Notes: generated by a model not told the origin, from the sequence alone. A stretch of DNA of 64,000 nucleotides from Vibrio sp. CAU 1672 (GCF_029223195.1 NZ_JARHUF010000017.1:1-64000), one strand, 5' to 3'. Shown: positions 9,586 through 18,420, numbered from the stretch's first letter. Program-made: numbers and translations.

Positions 9586-10836
9586 TCATCTTAAGAATTC
9601 ATCCTCCAGCCACTTTGTCGCTAAATCGAGGGATTGCTCATATCCTTTTGTAATCATCTTGGAACTGATTTTCTTGGCTTTACCGTACTGGCTGAACAGC
9701 GCCACCAACTGGTTGTCACTATATGGGGAAACCGGGTCGCCATCCATACTCATCGCCAGTACCGGCACTTTGGTTTTGCGGTTAGCCAAAAAGCCCTGAA
9801 CCTTCAGAGACCATGCCTGCATTTGCCGGGACAAACTATTGATATCCACCACACCTTTCCCTAAGCGTGATGCCAGCATATCCAGATACATTTTTGGCAT
9901 GCGCTGTAATTTATCCGGCGAAGTAAAAACATCGTGGATCGGGGCACCCAACGCAACACACGCTTTGATTTTATCCTGCTCAAGAAACGACAACCTCACC
10001 ATTGCATTACCGCCAAAGCGAAAACCGATCAACCCCACCTTGAAGTGATCCACCCAGGGTAACGACGGTAACTCATTTAACACGGCTTGGTGCAGACAAC
10101 TCGAGTCTTCCGTCAGAGGCCAGTGCGAACTGTGGCCGACCGACGGCATATCCACCGTAAGCATCGCAATGCCTTTAGGGGCCAGATAATCCCGGAACAA
10201 ACGCCACATTTCAATCTGCAGTGTATCGAGGCCAGCACTGACCATCACCACCGGCAGTGGCTTATCCGTGTGTGGTAAGTGCAAATTGGCAGCGATTTTG
10301 CGGTTCTGGTATGGCACCTCGATCCGCTTGATGGTGTAGTGCGACTTCTCTGCGGCGGCAGAATAGGCTTTGTTCGCCAGCACCTGCGCCTGAAGCGCTA
10401 AGTTGTCGTTCTTTAAATGGGGGTAGCCGGCAACACTGAAACACAACGAAGCGGTAAATAACTCTTCCGCAGCCTGGTCCCCCAGCAGGTCATTGGCTCG
10501 CTTTTGGTGCTCCATACCCAGCTTAATCCACTCAAACGCCCAGTTGCCACTGTGATAGCCCATCACCGTATCAAGCCATTTATCTTCGGTACGGGAGTGG
10601 GTTGAAGAGGCAATACGCGATAACACCGACTCGACTTCGATTGGCGAAAGGCCCTGCCAGTTCCACTGCAACCGGCGTAAATGACGGTACCAAACCCGGC
10701 TGCCATTCTCTCTCTTTTCATTAAGCGCTTCTTGGCTGGTAGGCATGTACTGCGTCAAAGCGGACGTTTCCTTGGCTTGTTTATGCTTGACAAATAGGGT
10801 TTCCGAGAGGTTTTTACTGACTTCTTCTTCAGACAT
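9586..10836 (-). CDS. frsA: Fermentation-respiration switch protein FrsA
   Basis: Alpha/beta-hydrolase-fold protein, described in V. vulnificus and E. coli as a partner of unphosphorylated EIIA-Glc. The product (416 residues) starts MSEEEVSKNLSETLF, matching Vibrio FrsA; a frame extension to 10929 would add a hydrophobic leader overlapping the gpt terminator and is not favoured. The nucleophile-elbow position reads GFRFGGN, so the serine of true esterases is replaced. The C-terminal SMDGDPVSPYSD segment is kept. Enzymatic activity is unsettled for this family. Confidence 0.93.
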   Translation of the reverse strand: MSEEEVSKNLSETLFVKHKQAKETSALTQYMPTSQEALNEKRENGSRVWYRHLRRLQWNWQGLSPIEVESVLSRIASSTHSRTEDKWLDTVMGYHSGNWAFEWIKLGMEHQKRANDLLGDQAAEELFTASLCFSVAGYPHLKNDNLALQAQVLANKAYSAAAEKSHYTIKRIEVPYQNRKIAANLHLPHTDKPLPVVMVSAGLDTLQIEMWRLFRDYLAPKGIAMLTVDMPSVGHSSHWPLTEDSSCLHQAVLNELPSLPWVDHFKVGLIGFRFGGNAMVRLSFLEQDKIKACVALGAPIHDVFTSPDKLQRMPKMYLDMLASRLGKGVVDINSLSRQMQAWSLKVQGFLANRKTKVPVLAMSMDGDPVSPYSDNQLVALFSQYGKAKKISSKMITKGYEQSLDLATKWLEDEFLR

Positions 10837-10886
10837 AGGGGTCGCTCTGGCCGTAGTGGGTAATAGCCTTAATAATAATAAAAAAA

Positions 10887-10906
10887 ATGCCCCAATAAAG
10901 GGGCAT
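10887..10906 (-). terminator. Terminator after gpt
   Basis: ATGCCCC and GGGGCAT flank a 6-base loop, followed on the minus strand by eight T residues. It lies 23 bp past the gpt stop. Confidence 0.88.
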
Positions 10907-10929
10907 TTTCTCAGAATCTTACTTGGCAA

Positions 10930-11394
10930 TTACTTTCGCTTGCGATTTACCGGCTCAGCGTACTGGATTGACATATCCCAAGGCTGCTCAATCCAGGTAT
11001 CTTGCGCGATATCCACCACGTAATCATCCAACAGCTCTTTGCCTGATGGTTTTGCACATACGGCAATCAGTTTTGCTTTCGGGTACATGTCACGTAACTT
11101 ACGCGCCGTATCGCCACTGTCCACCAAGTCTTCAACAATGAGGTAGCCTTCACCGTCGCCTTCTGGTGCTTTCAGTACGCTCATATCACGCTGGTGATCG
11201 TGATCGTAACTGGAGATACAGATAGTATCGACGTAACGGATACCCAGCTCACGCGCCAGAATTGCGCCAGGAACCAGACCGCCACGGCTCACTGCCCAAA
11301 TACCTTTCCACTGCTCGGCTGGCATCTGCTTTTCTGCCAGTTCACGGCAATATGTCTGCATCGCATCCCAAGTGATAATGAATTTTTTGCTCAT
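10930..11394 (-). CDS. gpt: Xanthine-guanine phosphoribosyltransferase
   Basis: Salvages guanine, xanthine and hypoxanthine with PRPP. The 154-residue protein contains the PRPP-binding loop [14 protein letters not shown] near 85-98 and the early [14 protein letters not shown] segment near 30-43. It is adjacent to frsA and downstream of the purine permease gene, though a terminator separates gpt from the permease, so cotranscription is unlikely. Confidence 0.97.
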   Translation of the reverse strand: MSKKFIITWDAMQTYCRELAEKQMPAEQWKGIWAVSRGGLVPGAILARELGIRYVDTICISSYDHDHQRDMSVLKAPEGDGEGYLIVEDLVDSGDTARKLRDMYPKAKLIAVCAKPSGKELLDDYVVDIAQDTWIEQPWDMSIQYAEPVNRKRK

Positions 11395-11646
11395 TGTAAT
11401 AACCTAATAATTTGAATATATGCATCCCCATGGGACTTTATCAGCCCCAGGCTTGGAAAAGTCTTCTCCGCAACCCGCGGAAATTGGGGTTTCAAAGCTG
11501 CGCAAACGATTATTCTACCGAAACACACCATGAATACCAACGCTGATATTACAAATCTCTGCAATTAGCGTAGAAAAAATCGTGGTGAATAACAGACAGA
11601 TTGAGTGACAGATAAATTTCAACAAGAATCGTTCACAAAAAAAAGA
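11395..11646. other. Intergenic region upstream of gpt
   Basis: About 250 bp that must hold the gpt promoter. I see no ORF of coding character, no recognised operator and no strong hairpin other than the permease terminator at its right end. Confidence 0.5.
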
Positions 11647-11677
11647 AGCCAGCGCATGCCCACAGGCAGCACTGGCT
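11635..11677 (-). terminator. Terminator after the NCS2 purine permease
   Basis: AGCCAG (11647-11652) pairs with CTGGCT (11672-11677), with partial pairing inside; a T-rich tract follows on the minus strand. Confidence 0.75.
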
Positions 11678-11689
11678 ATCAGGAATGGC

Positions 11690-12979
11690 TTAACCCACCA
11701 GGTATTTGATGATGAAAATGGCCGACATCACCCAAACACTGGCTGACACGTCACGGCCCTTACCGCTGAACAGTTTAATCGCTGCATAAGCGATAAAGCC
11801 CAGAGAGATCCCTTCAGCAATGGAGAAAGTCAGGGGCATCAACAGGCAGGTCACTACCACAGGTGCCGCTTCGGTCAAATCACGCCAGTCGATGCTAACC
11901 AAACCAGAAAGCATCAGGATCGCGACATAGAACAGCGCGCCGGAAGTGGCATAGGCCGGGATCATGCCCGCTAACGGCGAGAACAGCAGCGCAAGCAGGA
12001 ACAGCACGCCAACCACAACCGCGGTCAGACCGGTACGGCCACCTGAAGCCACGCCCGCAACACTTTCAATATAAGAAGTGGTGTTCGAAGTACCCAGCAG
12101 GGCACCGACAGAAGTCGCGGTAGAGTCAGCCAACAGCGCCTTATTCAGGCGAGGGATCTTACCGTCTTCACCCATTAATCCGGCTTTCTGCGAAACGCCG
12201 ACCAAAGTACCGGCGGTATCAAACAAATCAACAAACAGGAACGCAAACACCACTGAAATCATGCCGACTTCAAACAGCCCCGAGAAATCGAGTTGCAAAA
12301 ATGTTGGCGCCAGACTTGGCGGCACAGACATTACCCCGCCCCACTGGACGTCACCAAACAACAAGCCAAGGCCTGTTACCGCAAGAATCGCGATCATCAC
12401 CGCACCTTTCACACCGCGGTGGACCAGAGCAATGGTGAGGAAAAAGCCGATCGAAGCCAGCACCGGAGACAATGACGTGATGTTACCCAAAGAAACCAAA
12501 GTCGCTGGGTTATCGACCACAATGCCTGCATTTTTCAATGCAATAAAGGCCAAAAACAAGCCGATACCCGCCGAAATCCCGGTTCTTAGTGCCAGCGGGA
12601 TGGAGTTGATGATCCACTCGCGGATCTTGAACACACTGAGCAAAATAAACAGCACACCCGAAACAAACACCGCCGCTAATGCCACTTGCCAGGTGTAACC
12701 CATCCCTAACACCACTGCGTAAGTAAAAAACGCGTTCAACCCCATACCCGGAGCCTGTGCGATTGGGTAATTGGCAACAAAGCCCATGATGAAACAGCCA
12801 ATGGCCGCCGCAAGACAAGTAGCGACAAATACCGCACCACGATCCATACCGGCATCCGCCAGAATCGCAGGGTTTACAAAGATAATGTAAGCCATGGTAA
12901 GGAAGGTAGTAATACCCGCGATGATCTCAGTGCGCACGTTAGTGCCATTTTCACTAAGTTTAAAGAGCCTTTCGAACAT
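11690..12979 (-). CDS. NCS2-family purine permease (AzgA/PbuG type)
   Basis: Inner-membrane proton-coupled importer of purine bases. The 429-residue chain has 12 to 14 hydrophobic segments and the family motifs GITTFLTMAYIIFVNP near 23-38, APGMGLNAFF near 74-83 and SQKAGLMGEDGKIPRLNKAL near 263-282. E. coli relatives are the adenine (AdeP/AdeQ) and guanine-hypoxanthine (GhxP/GhxQ) permeases; the exact substrate cannot be told here. A near-perfect PurR operator lies 24 bp upstream of the start, so expression should fall when purines are plentiful. Gpt, a purine salvage enzyme, is the next gene downstream. Confidence 0.93.
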   Translation of the reverse strand: MFERLFKLSENGTNVRTEIIAGITTFLTMAYIIFVNPAILADAGMDRGAVFVATCLAAAIGCFIMGFVANYPIAQAPGMGLNAFFTYAVVLGMGYTWQVALAAVFVSGVLFILLSVFKIREWIINSIPLALRTGISAGIGLFLAFIALKNAGIVVDNPATLVSLGNITSLSPVLASIGFFLTIALVHRGVKGAVMIAILAVTGLGLLFGDVQWGGVMSVPPSLAPTFLQLDFSGLFEVGMISVVFAFLFVDLFDTAGTLVGVSQKAGLMGEDGKIPRLNKALLADSTATSVGALLGTSNTTSYIESVAGVASGGRTGLTAVVVGVLFLLALLFSPLAGMIPAYATSGALFYVAILMLSGLVSIDWRDLTEAAPVVVTCLLMPLTFSIAEGISLGFIAYAAIKLFSGKGRDVSASVWVMSAIFIIKYLVG

Positions 12980-13002
12980 AATCGAATCCTGTAAAGGTAA
13001 AA

Positions 13003-13018
13003 TAGTAAACGGTTGCGT
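13003..13018 (-). promoter_or_regulatory. PurR operator upstream of the purine permease
   Basis: On the minus strand the 16-mer ACGCAACCGTTTACTA fits the PurR consensus ANGCAANCGNTTNCNT at all but the last base. It lies 24 bp before the permease start codon. Confidence 0.8.
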
Positions 13019-13339
13019 AAACGATTGGCAGGAATTATAAAGTTATCAAATAGCAAATTCCAGATGGAATTTTAACTCTAAGTCAGAATTTATTGATCCA
13101 GATGGGAAGTATTGGATTAAAAAGCGAGCCACCACACAAACAACTCCTTATTAAACAATCATTAATGTAAGAAATGAATAAAAGGCAGAATGAGGTAAAT
13201 TTAAACAATGTTCTAAACTTTCAAAGGAAAAAGTGTCCTTTCACGGATAGAGCATGTGCAAATACGCACTGTAAAGTACTCATGCTAACGAAAATATAGA
13301 GAAATTGGAGTTACAAGTGGTATGTACGGAGAGGAAAAT
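13019..13339. other. AT-rich intergenic region
   Basis: About 320 bp between the permease operator and the terminator of the small transcript. It must contain the permease promoter. No ORF with coding character, no purine riboswitch signature and no repeat was recognised. Confidence 0.5.
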
Positions 13340-13367
13340 AAAAAAACGCCACTCATTATGAGTGGCG
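13340..13367 (-). terminator. Strong terminator of the small minus-strand transcript
   Basis: A perfect 9-bp stem, CGCCACTCA (13347-13355) with TGAGTGGCG (13359-13367), loop TTA, is followed on the minus strand by seven T residues. No annotated-size gene ends nearby, so it marks a short independent transcript reading leftward through 13539-13453. Confidence 0.85.
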
Positions 13368-13452
13368 GTGAATCATGTCAGTGTTGTCACTGAAAAAAAA
13401 TTCCAATTAATAGGGGTGAACATACTGTTCGAGTCACATGCTTCAATTCGTG

Positions 13453-13539
13453 TTAGTAACCAAAGCTTGTTGGGTATACAAAGTTGCCAGTGTAAACAGA
13501 GTTGTTTGTCCAGAACGTTGTACTTGGTAAACCTTTCAT
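13453..13539 (-). CDS. 28-residue aromatic-rich peptide, unknown function
   Basis: An ATG at 13539 preceded by AGAAGGTGATAATT, an excellent ribosome-binding site (AAGGTG, 6-base spacing), opens a 28-codon frame ending in TAA. The peptide begins MKGLPSTTFWTNN and ends NFVYPTSFGY; seven residues are aromatic, there is no acidic residue, no signal peptide and no hydrophobic helix. A perfect terminator lies 86 bp downstream and a CRP-like site about 150 bp upstream, so this looks like a real transcription unit. No maturation gene is adjacent. It could be a leader, a secreted signal or a dual-function small RNA; I do not recognise it. Confidence 0.6.
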   Translation of the reverse strand: MKGLPSTTFWTNNSVYTGNFVYPTSFGY

Positions 13540-13686
13540 AATTATCACCTTCTAAATCAATTAAAGTTGGGCTTGATTTCTCAGTTCCTTGGAGGCGATA
13601 TACGGACTCATCCTTTGAGCGTTTTATTCTTCTCTTCAGAAGCTGGTTACAAATATACCACCGAGAAATTTAATTACAACCCTTTA

Positions 13687-13702
13687 GGTGACATAAATCA
13701 CA
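13687..13702 (-). promoter_or_regulatory. CRP-like binding site
   Basis: On the minus strand TGTGATTTATGTCACC matches the CRP palindrome TGTGA-N6-TCACA in nine of ten conserved positions. A possible -10 (TATATT, 13652-13657) lies downstream on the minus strand, toward the 28-residue peptide gene. It is also 295 bp upstream of pepD on the other strand. Confidence 0.55.
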
Positions 13703-13996
13703 TTTTTTTCTCGAATTGACCAATTTTAAGCGATTACTGTAAGTTAATTACAGAATTATGAATTAATATTTTCACTCTAACCTTGTCCAATCCCCCTTTA
13801 GTTGCACAGTGCCAGCAGACCTGTCCACAATCCGTGACAAGTGAAACTGAAATCCTTTGGCGCGCGGCTACTCGCCTTCCCCATCTGGTGGTATGCTTGA
13901 CGCCAATTACAGGCCAAATCTGCTTAGCATGTACGACTAAGCCCCCGTTATATTTAGGTTAGATATTTGGCATAAGCACAGCAAAAGGAGTCTTCC

Positions 13997-15469
13997 GTGT
14001 CTGAATTCCATTCTGAGATCAGTTCCTTATCACCTACTCCACTTTGGCAGTTTTTCGATAAGATTTGTTCTATCCCCCACCCTTCCAAGCATGAAGAGGC
14101 ACTCGCCCAGTACATTGTCCACTGGGCTACTGAGCAGGGTCTTGACGTACGCCGTGATCCGACTGGCAACGTCTTCATTAAGAAACCAGCTACGCCGGGC
14201 ATGGAAAGCAAAAAAGGTGTGGTGCTTCAAGCGCACATCGACATGGTACCGCAAAAGAACGAAGACACTGACCACGACTTTACTCAAGATCCTATCCAGC
14301 CATACATTGATGGCGAATGGGTAACGGCCAAAGGCACTACATTAGGTGCCGATAACGGTATCGGTATGGCATCTTGTCTTGCGGTATTGGCTTCGACAGA
14401 GATCAAGCACGGCCCTATCGAAGTACTGCTGACTATTGATGAAGAAGCGGGGATGACTGGCGCATTCGGCCTTGAGGCTGGATGGTTAGAGGGCGATATC
14501 CTGCTTAACACTGACTCAGAGCAAGAAGGCGAAGTGTACATGGGTTGTGCCGGTGGTATAGACGGTGCGATGACATTCGATATCACTCGTGACGCAATCC
14601 CGGCCGGGTTTGTCACTCGCCAGTTGACCCTCAAAGGTCTGAAAGGCGGTCACTCTGGTTGTGATATCCACACTGGTCGCGGTAACGCCAACAAACTGAT
14701 AGGTCGTTTCCTGGCTGGTCACGCACAAGAGCTCGATCTCCGCCTGATTGAGTTCCGTGGCGGTAGCCTGCGTAATGCCATTCCTCGTGAAGCCTTTGTC
14801 ACCATAGCGCTTCCTGCCGAAAACCAGGACAAATTGGCTGAACTGTTCAACTACTACACTGAGCTGCTAAAAACAGAGCTGGGTAAAGTGGAAACCGACA
14901 TCGTGACTTTCAATGAAGAGATTGCCACTGACGCGCAAGTATTCGCTGTAGCGGATCAACAGCGTTTCATTGCCGCATTGAATGCTTGTCCAAATGGCGT
15001 AATGCGCATGAGTGATGAGATTGCAGGCGTGGTTGAAACCTCTCTGAACGTTGGCGTGATCACCACAGAAGAGAACAAAGTGACAGTGCTTTGCCTGATC
15101 CGTTCATTGATCGATTCTGGCCGTAGCCAGGTAGAAGGTATGCTTCACTCAGTCGCAGAGCTGGCTGGTGCACAAATCGAGTTCTCCGGTGCTTACCCAG
15201 GCTGGAAGCCGGATGCAGATTCACAAATCATGGCAATTTTCCGTGACATGTACCAAGGCATCTACGGCCACAAGCCTAACATCATGGTAATCCACGCGGG
15301 TCTTGAGTGTGGCCTGTTCAAAGAGCCTTACCCGAACATGGATATGCTGTCTTTCGGCCCTACTATCAAATTCCCTCACTCTCCGGATGAGAAAGTGAAG
15401 ATTGATACCGTTCAACTGTTCTGGGATCAAATGGTTGCGCTTCTGGAAGCAATTCCTGATAAAGCGTAA
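13997..15469 (+). CDS. pepD: Aminoacyl-histidine dipeptidase (peptidase D, M20)
   Basis: Cytosolic zinc dipeptidase hydrolysing Xaa-His and many other dipeptides. Metal-ligand motifs are visible: HIDMV with His80 and Asp82, GADNG with Asp119, and DEEAGM with Glu149/Glu150; a late H is in VIHAGLECG. The 490-residue length is typical of PepD (PepV/carnosinase relatives). A ribosome site AAAAGGAG precedes the start, which is GTG at 13997. It has its own terminator and is convergent with the following lipoprotein gene. Confidence 0.96.
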   Translation: MSEFHSEISSLSPTPLWQFFDKICSIPHPSKHEEALAQYIVHWATEQGLDVRRDPTGNVFIKKPATPGMESKKGVVLQAHIDMVPQKNEDTDHDFTQDPIQPYIDGEWVTAKGTTLGADNGIGMASCLAVLASTEIKHGPIEVLLTIDEEAGMTGAFGLEAGWLEGDILLNTDSEQEGEVYMGCAGGIDGAMTFDITRDAIPAGFVTRQLTLKGLKGGHSGCDIHTGRGNANKLIGRFLAGHAQELDLRLIEFRGGSLRNAIPREAFVTIALPAENQDKLAELFNYYTELLKTELGKVETDIVTFNEEIATDAQVFAVADQQRFIAALNACPNGVMRMSDEIAGVVETSLNVGVITTEENKVTVLCLIRSLIDSGRSQVEGMLHSVAELAGAQIEFSGAYPGWKPDADSQIMAIFRDMYQGIYGHKPNIMVIHAGLECGLFKEPYPNMDMLSFGPTIKFPHSPDEKVKIDTVQLFWDQMVALLEAIPDKA

Positions 15470-15493
15470 TCATCAAACTCACGTTATAAACAC

Positions 15494-15520
15494 AAAAAGG
15501 GTGCCAAGGCACCCTTTTTT
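15494..15520. terminator. Bidirectional terminator between pepD and the DUF3332 gene
   Basis: AAAAAGGGTGCC and GGCACCCTTTTTT form a stem with loop AA, flanked by an A run and a T run, so it serves both converging genes. Confidence 0.9.
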
Positions 15521-15540
15521 TATTACGAGAAATTCACCAA

Positions 15541-16083
15541 CTATGCACGAGTTTGCGCGTAAGCCGCCAACTCATCCATAGAAGTCTTAGCAACGACGTC
15601 ACCATCGATGTAGTAAGTGACGAAATCACCGTAACGAACACCCGTCAGTGTCGCTTTTTCACCGTTGTTGTAAGTAATGTCCATTTGAACGGTGTTCTCA
15701 TCAATCTGTTGCATCTGACCTTGCTCGATAACACGGTTGTTGGTTAAAGGACCAACTGGTGCAGTGGTTAGAGATTTGTCTAACTGGTGGTTGACATCGA
15801 TGTAAGTGTCCATCTTAGTATCAAAGATGTGTGGCTTACCATTAAGCGGGTTTTTACCCGTCCAGAACTCTAAAGAATTGAACACGATGTAATCCGCCGC
15901 AATAGCAACACCGTAAACGGGTGCCAGCAACATATTGAGACCACCACGCGCATAACGGTTATCCACCGCTTTTAGGTTAAAGCCCATCACGTAACCCGTC
16001 ACCGCATTACTGCCCACACAGCCGGAAAGTGCCACTGTTACCGCAGCCATCATGCCAATTTTGGCCATCGCCGTTTTCATCAC
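15541..16083 (-). CDS. DUF3332-family lipoprotein
   Basis: A 180-residue predicted lipoprotein with a type II signal (hydrophobic residues about 8-20, lipobox ALSGC, acylated Cys22). The mature part contains DNRYARGGLNMLLAPVYGVA and FNSLEFWTGKNP, features I associate with the DUF3332 family common in Vibrio. Function is unknown. Two consecutive ATG codons start the frame and either may be used. It is monocistronic: convergent with pepD and divergent from the deacylase gene. Confidence 0.8.
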   Translation of the reverse strand: MMKTAMAKIGMMAAVTVALSGCVGSNAVTGYVMGFNLKAVDNRYARGGLNMLLAPVYGVAIAADYIVFNSLEFWTGKNPLNGKPHIFDTKMDTYIDVNHQLDKSLTTAPVGPLTNNRVIEQGQMQQIDENTVQMDITYNNGEKATLTGVRYGDFVTYYIDGDVVAKTSMDELAAYAQTRA

Positions 16084-16410
16084 AACCTCTTAATCAGATA
16101 TCGTCGGTTTAAAAATCGGCGCGGATAGTAGCGGATAAAAAGGGCCGATAAAAGACAGGATTTTAGGCAAAAAAGTGTCATACCTATTTTTGAACACAAG
16201 GCATTTACACCATTAATGCATTGAGCCATTCCTAGCCAGCCCTCCCGTGATAAAACTCAGCAACTACACTTAATAGCAACCAATACCCTACATGTGGGGA
16301 CAATTTAGCCAGGATGATAAAAACCATTTATCGTGAGCTTAATAACAATCATTAGTGTGATTTAGCCGCAGTTGCTACATTATTGATCACTTATTTGACA
16401 GAGACAGTTT
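16084..16410. other. Divergent intergenic region
   Basis: About 330 bp between two divergent starts, so it holds both promoters. I found no clear operator, ORF or hairpin terminator in it. Confidence 0.5.
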
Positions 16411-17469
16411 ATGGCCAGAACAAAAACAAACTCACCCTTTGAGCTTTTAAACTATCAGATCCAACCGGGACAACGCTTAGAAATCGAACTGCCGGCGGCC
16501 CAGTTGTATACTCACTCACCGCTGTCTATACCTGTCGAAATTATTCACGGCAAACAGGCCGGTCCGGTGTTAATGGTTAATGCCGCCATCCACGGTGATG
16601 AACTCAACGGCGTTGAAATTGTGCGCCAGCTGATTAACCTGCTCGACCCACTGAAGTTAAAAGGCACTGTCATTGCGGTGCCCATCGTTAACGTGTTTGG
16701 CTTTATTCATAAATCGCGTTACCTGCCTGATCGCCGCGATCTTAACCGCTGCTTCCCGGGCAGTGATAAGGGAGCACTGGCATCACGCATGGCGCATACC
16801 TTTTTTGATAATATTGCCAGACGCTGTGACTACATCATCGATCTGCATACCGGCGCGATTCATCGCACTAACCTGCCGCAAATCCGCGCCAACCTGAGCA
16901 ACCCGGAGACCTTGCGGATCGCCAAAGCATTTGCCACACCGGTGATCATCGACTCTGCACTGCGCGACGGCTCGTTGCGCAGTGAAGCCGAGAAATGCAA
17001 TATTCCGGTACTGACTTACGAAGCGGGCGAAGCGCTGCGATTTGATCCGGTCTCGATCACCGCCGGCGTTCTGGGAGTAAGACGGGTCATGCAAACCATT
17101 GGTATGCTGCGTGCAAGCCGTAAGAAATTACCCACACCGGTGATCGCTAAATCTACCAGTTGGGTGCGGACCCCCGGCAACGGCATATTACGCACCATTG
17201 TCAATCTTGGCGATAAAGTCGATAAGGGAGAGCCGCTGGCTTATATCAGTTCGCCACTCGGTCATGCTGAACTGGAGTTAACTGCGCCGAAAGAAGGTAT
17301 CGTGATTGGCCAGCAGACCTTGCCATTAGTTAACGAAGGTGATGCCATTTTTCATCTCGCTTACTTTAAACCCGATGATGAAGACATAGAGCAGGTAGTT
17401 GAGAGCTACCTCGAGAGGTTAGTCGACTCTGAAACGGATACCATTACCACCGGGCAGATTCCTATATAG
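16411..17469 (+). CDS. Succinylglutamate desuccinylase/aspartoacylase-family metallohydrolase
   Basis: Zinc carboxypeptidase-like (M14 fold) amidohydrolase of 352 residues. Zinc ligands are recognisable: His61 and Glu64 in HGDE and His146 in DLHTG. The C-terminal third (about 245-330, GILRTIVNLGDKVDKGEPLAYI) is a biotinyl/lipoyl-like barrel often found in this family. True AstE acts on succinylglutamate in arginine breakdown, but no ast genes are nearby. Vibrio homologues often sit near ATP-grasp peptide ligases; none is present here, so the substrate is unknown. AGAGACAG serves as ribosome site. Confidence 0.85.
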   Translation: MARTKTNSPFELLNYQIQPGQRLEIELPAAQLYTHSPLSIPVEIIHGKQAGPVLMVNAAIHGDELNGVEIVRQLINLLDPLKLKGTVIAVPIVNVFGFIHKSRYLPDRRDLNRCFPGSDKGALASRMAHTFFDNIARRCDYIIDLHTGAIHRTNLPQIRANLSNPETLRIAKAFATPVIIDSALRDGSLRSEAEKCNIPVLTYEAGEALRFDPVSITAGVLGVRRVMQTIGMLRASRKKLPTPVIAKSTSWVRTPGNGILRTIVNLGDKVDKGEPLAYISSPLGHAELELTAPKEGIVIGQQTLPLVNEGDAIFHLAYFKPDDEDIEQVVESYLERLVDSETDTITTGQIPI

Positions 17470-17476
17470 CGCCTCT

Positions 17477-17507
17477 CTGCAGAGCTTCTTGTCCAGAGGC
17501 TCTGCAG
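17477..17507 (+). terminator. Hairpin after the deacylase gene
   Basis: CTGCAGAGC at 17477-17485 and GCTCTGCAG at 17499-17507 form a perfect 9-bp stem, 7 bp past the stop codon. The T tract is weak, so termination efficiency is uncertain. Confidence 0.5.
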
Positions 17508-17591
17508 TTAAACTGATAGTGAAAGCACATAATTGTACAGTGTTTCATTTATCGGTATGATGCGTTCTTTTAAATTCTCATCCAGCCTCTA

Positions 17592-18035
17592 ATGCATTAT
17601 TTACCCAAACTTTGTCCTGTTATCGCCATCACTTTCTCGACCACCGGTTATGCTCAGCCTGGCAATCAGATTGCCCAGTATTTACACCAGCAAAGCCAAC
17701 AGCGCAGTGTTGACGATCACTACTCGCATCCTGTTGATCAGCACCTGAATCTCGAGGCCAAGCGTGACAATCTGCACTGGCGTCAGGATGGCAAACCGGA
17801 TCATTGCAGTTACGCCAAGAGTCAAGTAAAGACTACTGCCTACTTTGATTATGGAGAAGCGCGTGACTTGTCTGATGGCTTACAGCATTTCGACCTGGCG
17901 CCAATCCACACCCAAGGCGTAAAACCATCACACCGCGTTTACGCCAACAACCTGAATCTGTTACCAGGAACTCAACAGTTTGCGACACCGAGCGAAGATT
18001 CATTCAGCATCTCCTTATCGTCAGACTGTCTCTGA
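17592..18035 (+). CDS. Hypothetical exported protein
   Basis: A 147-residue protein with a likely cleaved signal peptide (hydrophobic residues about 7-21, cleavage near GYA-QP). The mature part is hydrophilic and rich in His, Gln, Asp and Ser (QYLHQQSQQRSVDDHYSHP), with two cysteines (near 77 and the penultimate residue). I do not recognise a family. It is followed directly by a terminator and separated by 122 bp from the upstream gene, so it is probably monocistronic. No clear ribosome site precedes the ATG, which lowers confidence. Confidence 0.6.
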   Translation: MHYLPKLCPVIAITFSTTGYAQPGNQIAQYLHQQSQQRSVDDHYSHPVDQHLNLEAKRDNLHWRQDGKPDHCSYAKSQVKTTAYFDYGEARDLSDGLQHFDLAPIHTQGVKPSHRVYANNLNLLPGTQQFATPSEDSFSISLSSDCL

Positions 18036-18041
18036 TCTTAG

Positions 18042-18083
18042 CCAACAAAAAAGCCCTGAAGAAACTTCAGGGCTTTTTGTTGG
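18042..18083. terminator. Bidirectional terminator
   Basis: AAGCCCTGAAG pairs with CTTCAGGGCTT around an AAA loop, extended by CCAACAAAA/TTTTTGTTGG. It ends the exported hypothetical gene and the converging DUF3622 gene. Confidence 0.9.
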
Positions 18084-18123
18084 CATATCCGTAACCGGAA
18101 AATCACAAATCGAAGATTAACGA

Positions 18124-18420
18124 CTATTCTTCGTCTGCTTCCGCAGCTTTGCGAGCTTCTTCTTTGCGAACTTTTGCCGCAAGCTGCTCAGCTTCACGCT
18201 CTTGACGTTGTGCTGCTTTACGCTCGTTACGAACTACTTGGTTTTGGATGAAACCCGCCAGCTCTTGCTCAGCCCACGCTTGTGCTTTCTCTTGGCTGTC
18301 AAAACCAGTTTCACGTTTTGATACAACAGTCTTACGAGATGTCACTTGGCGAGTGATCTCTGCGCTCCAGCCGTTACGTTTTTCAGTTACGCGGATAGCA
18401 AATTTTGGATTTTTAGACAT
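18124..18420 (-). CDS. DUF3622-family small charged protein
   Basis: A 98-residue cytoplasmic protein. Residues 1-60 contain aromatic and basic positions (FAIRVTEKRNGWSAEITRQ) and WAEQELAGF; the remainder is a highly charged helix (KAAQRQEREAEQLAAKVRKEEA). This matches the DUF3622 proteins of Vibrionaceae as I remember them; no function is established. A CTGAAAGAA stretch precedes the ATG. It is monocistronic with its own terminator. Confidence 0.8.
   Translation of the reverse strand: MSKNPKFAIRVTEKRNGWSAEITRQVTSRKTVVSKRETGFDSQEKAQAWAEQELAGFIQNQVVRNERKAAQRQEREAEQLAAKVRKEEARKAAEADEE

Noticed and set aside
12980..13340. Purine riboswitch before the permease
   Set aside because: The conserved purine-aptamer loops could not be found on the minus strand; a PurR operator explains regulation.
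13322..13393. Plus-strand 23-codon ORF ending in a Cys-rich SCQCCH
   Set aside because: Its ribosome site is too far from the ATG, and its codons come mostly from a terminator stem on the other strand and an adjacent small hairpin.
13604..13620. Second short upstream ORF (about 16 codons) before the 28-residue peptide
   Set aside because: The only ribosome-like bases overlap its ATG, leaving no spacing, so translation is unlikely.
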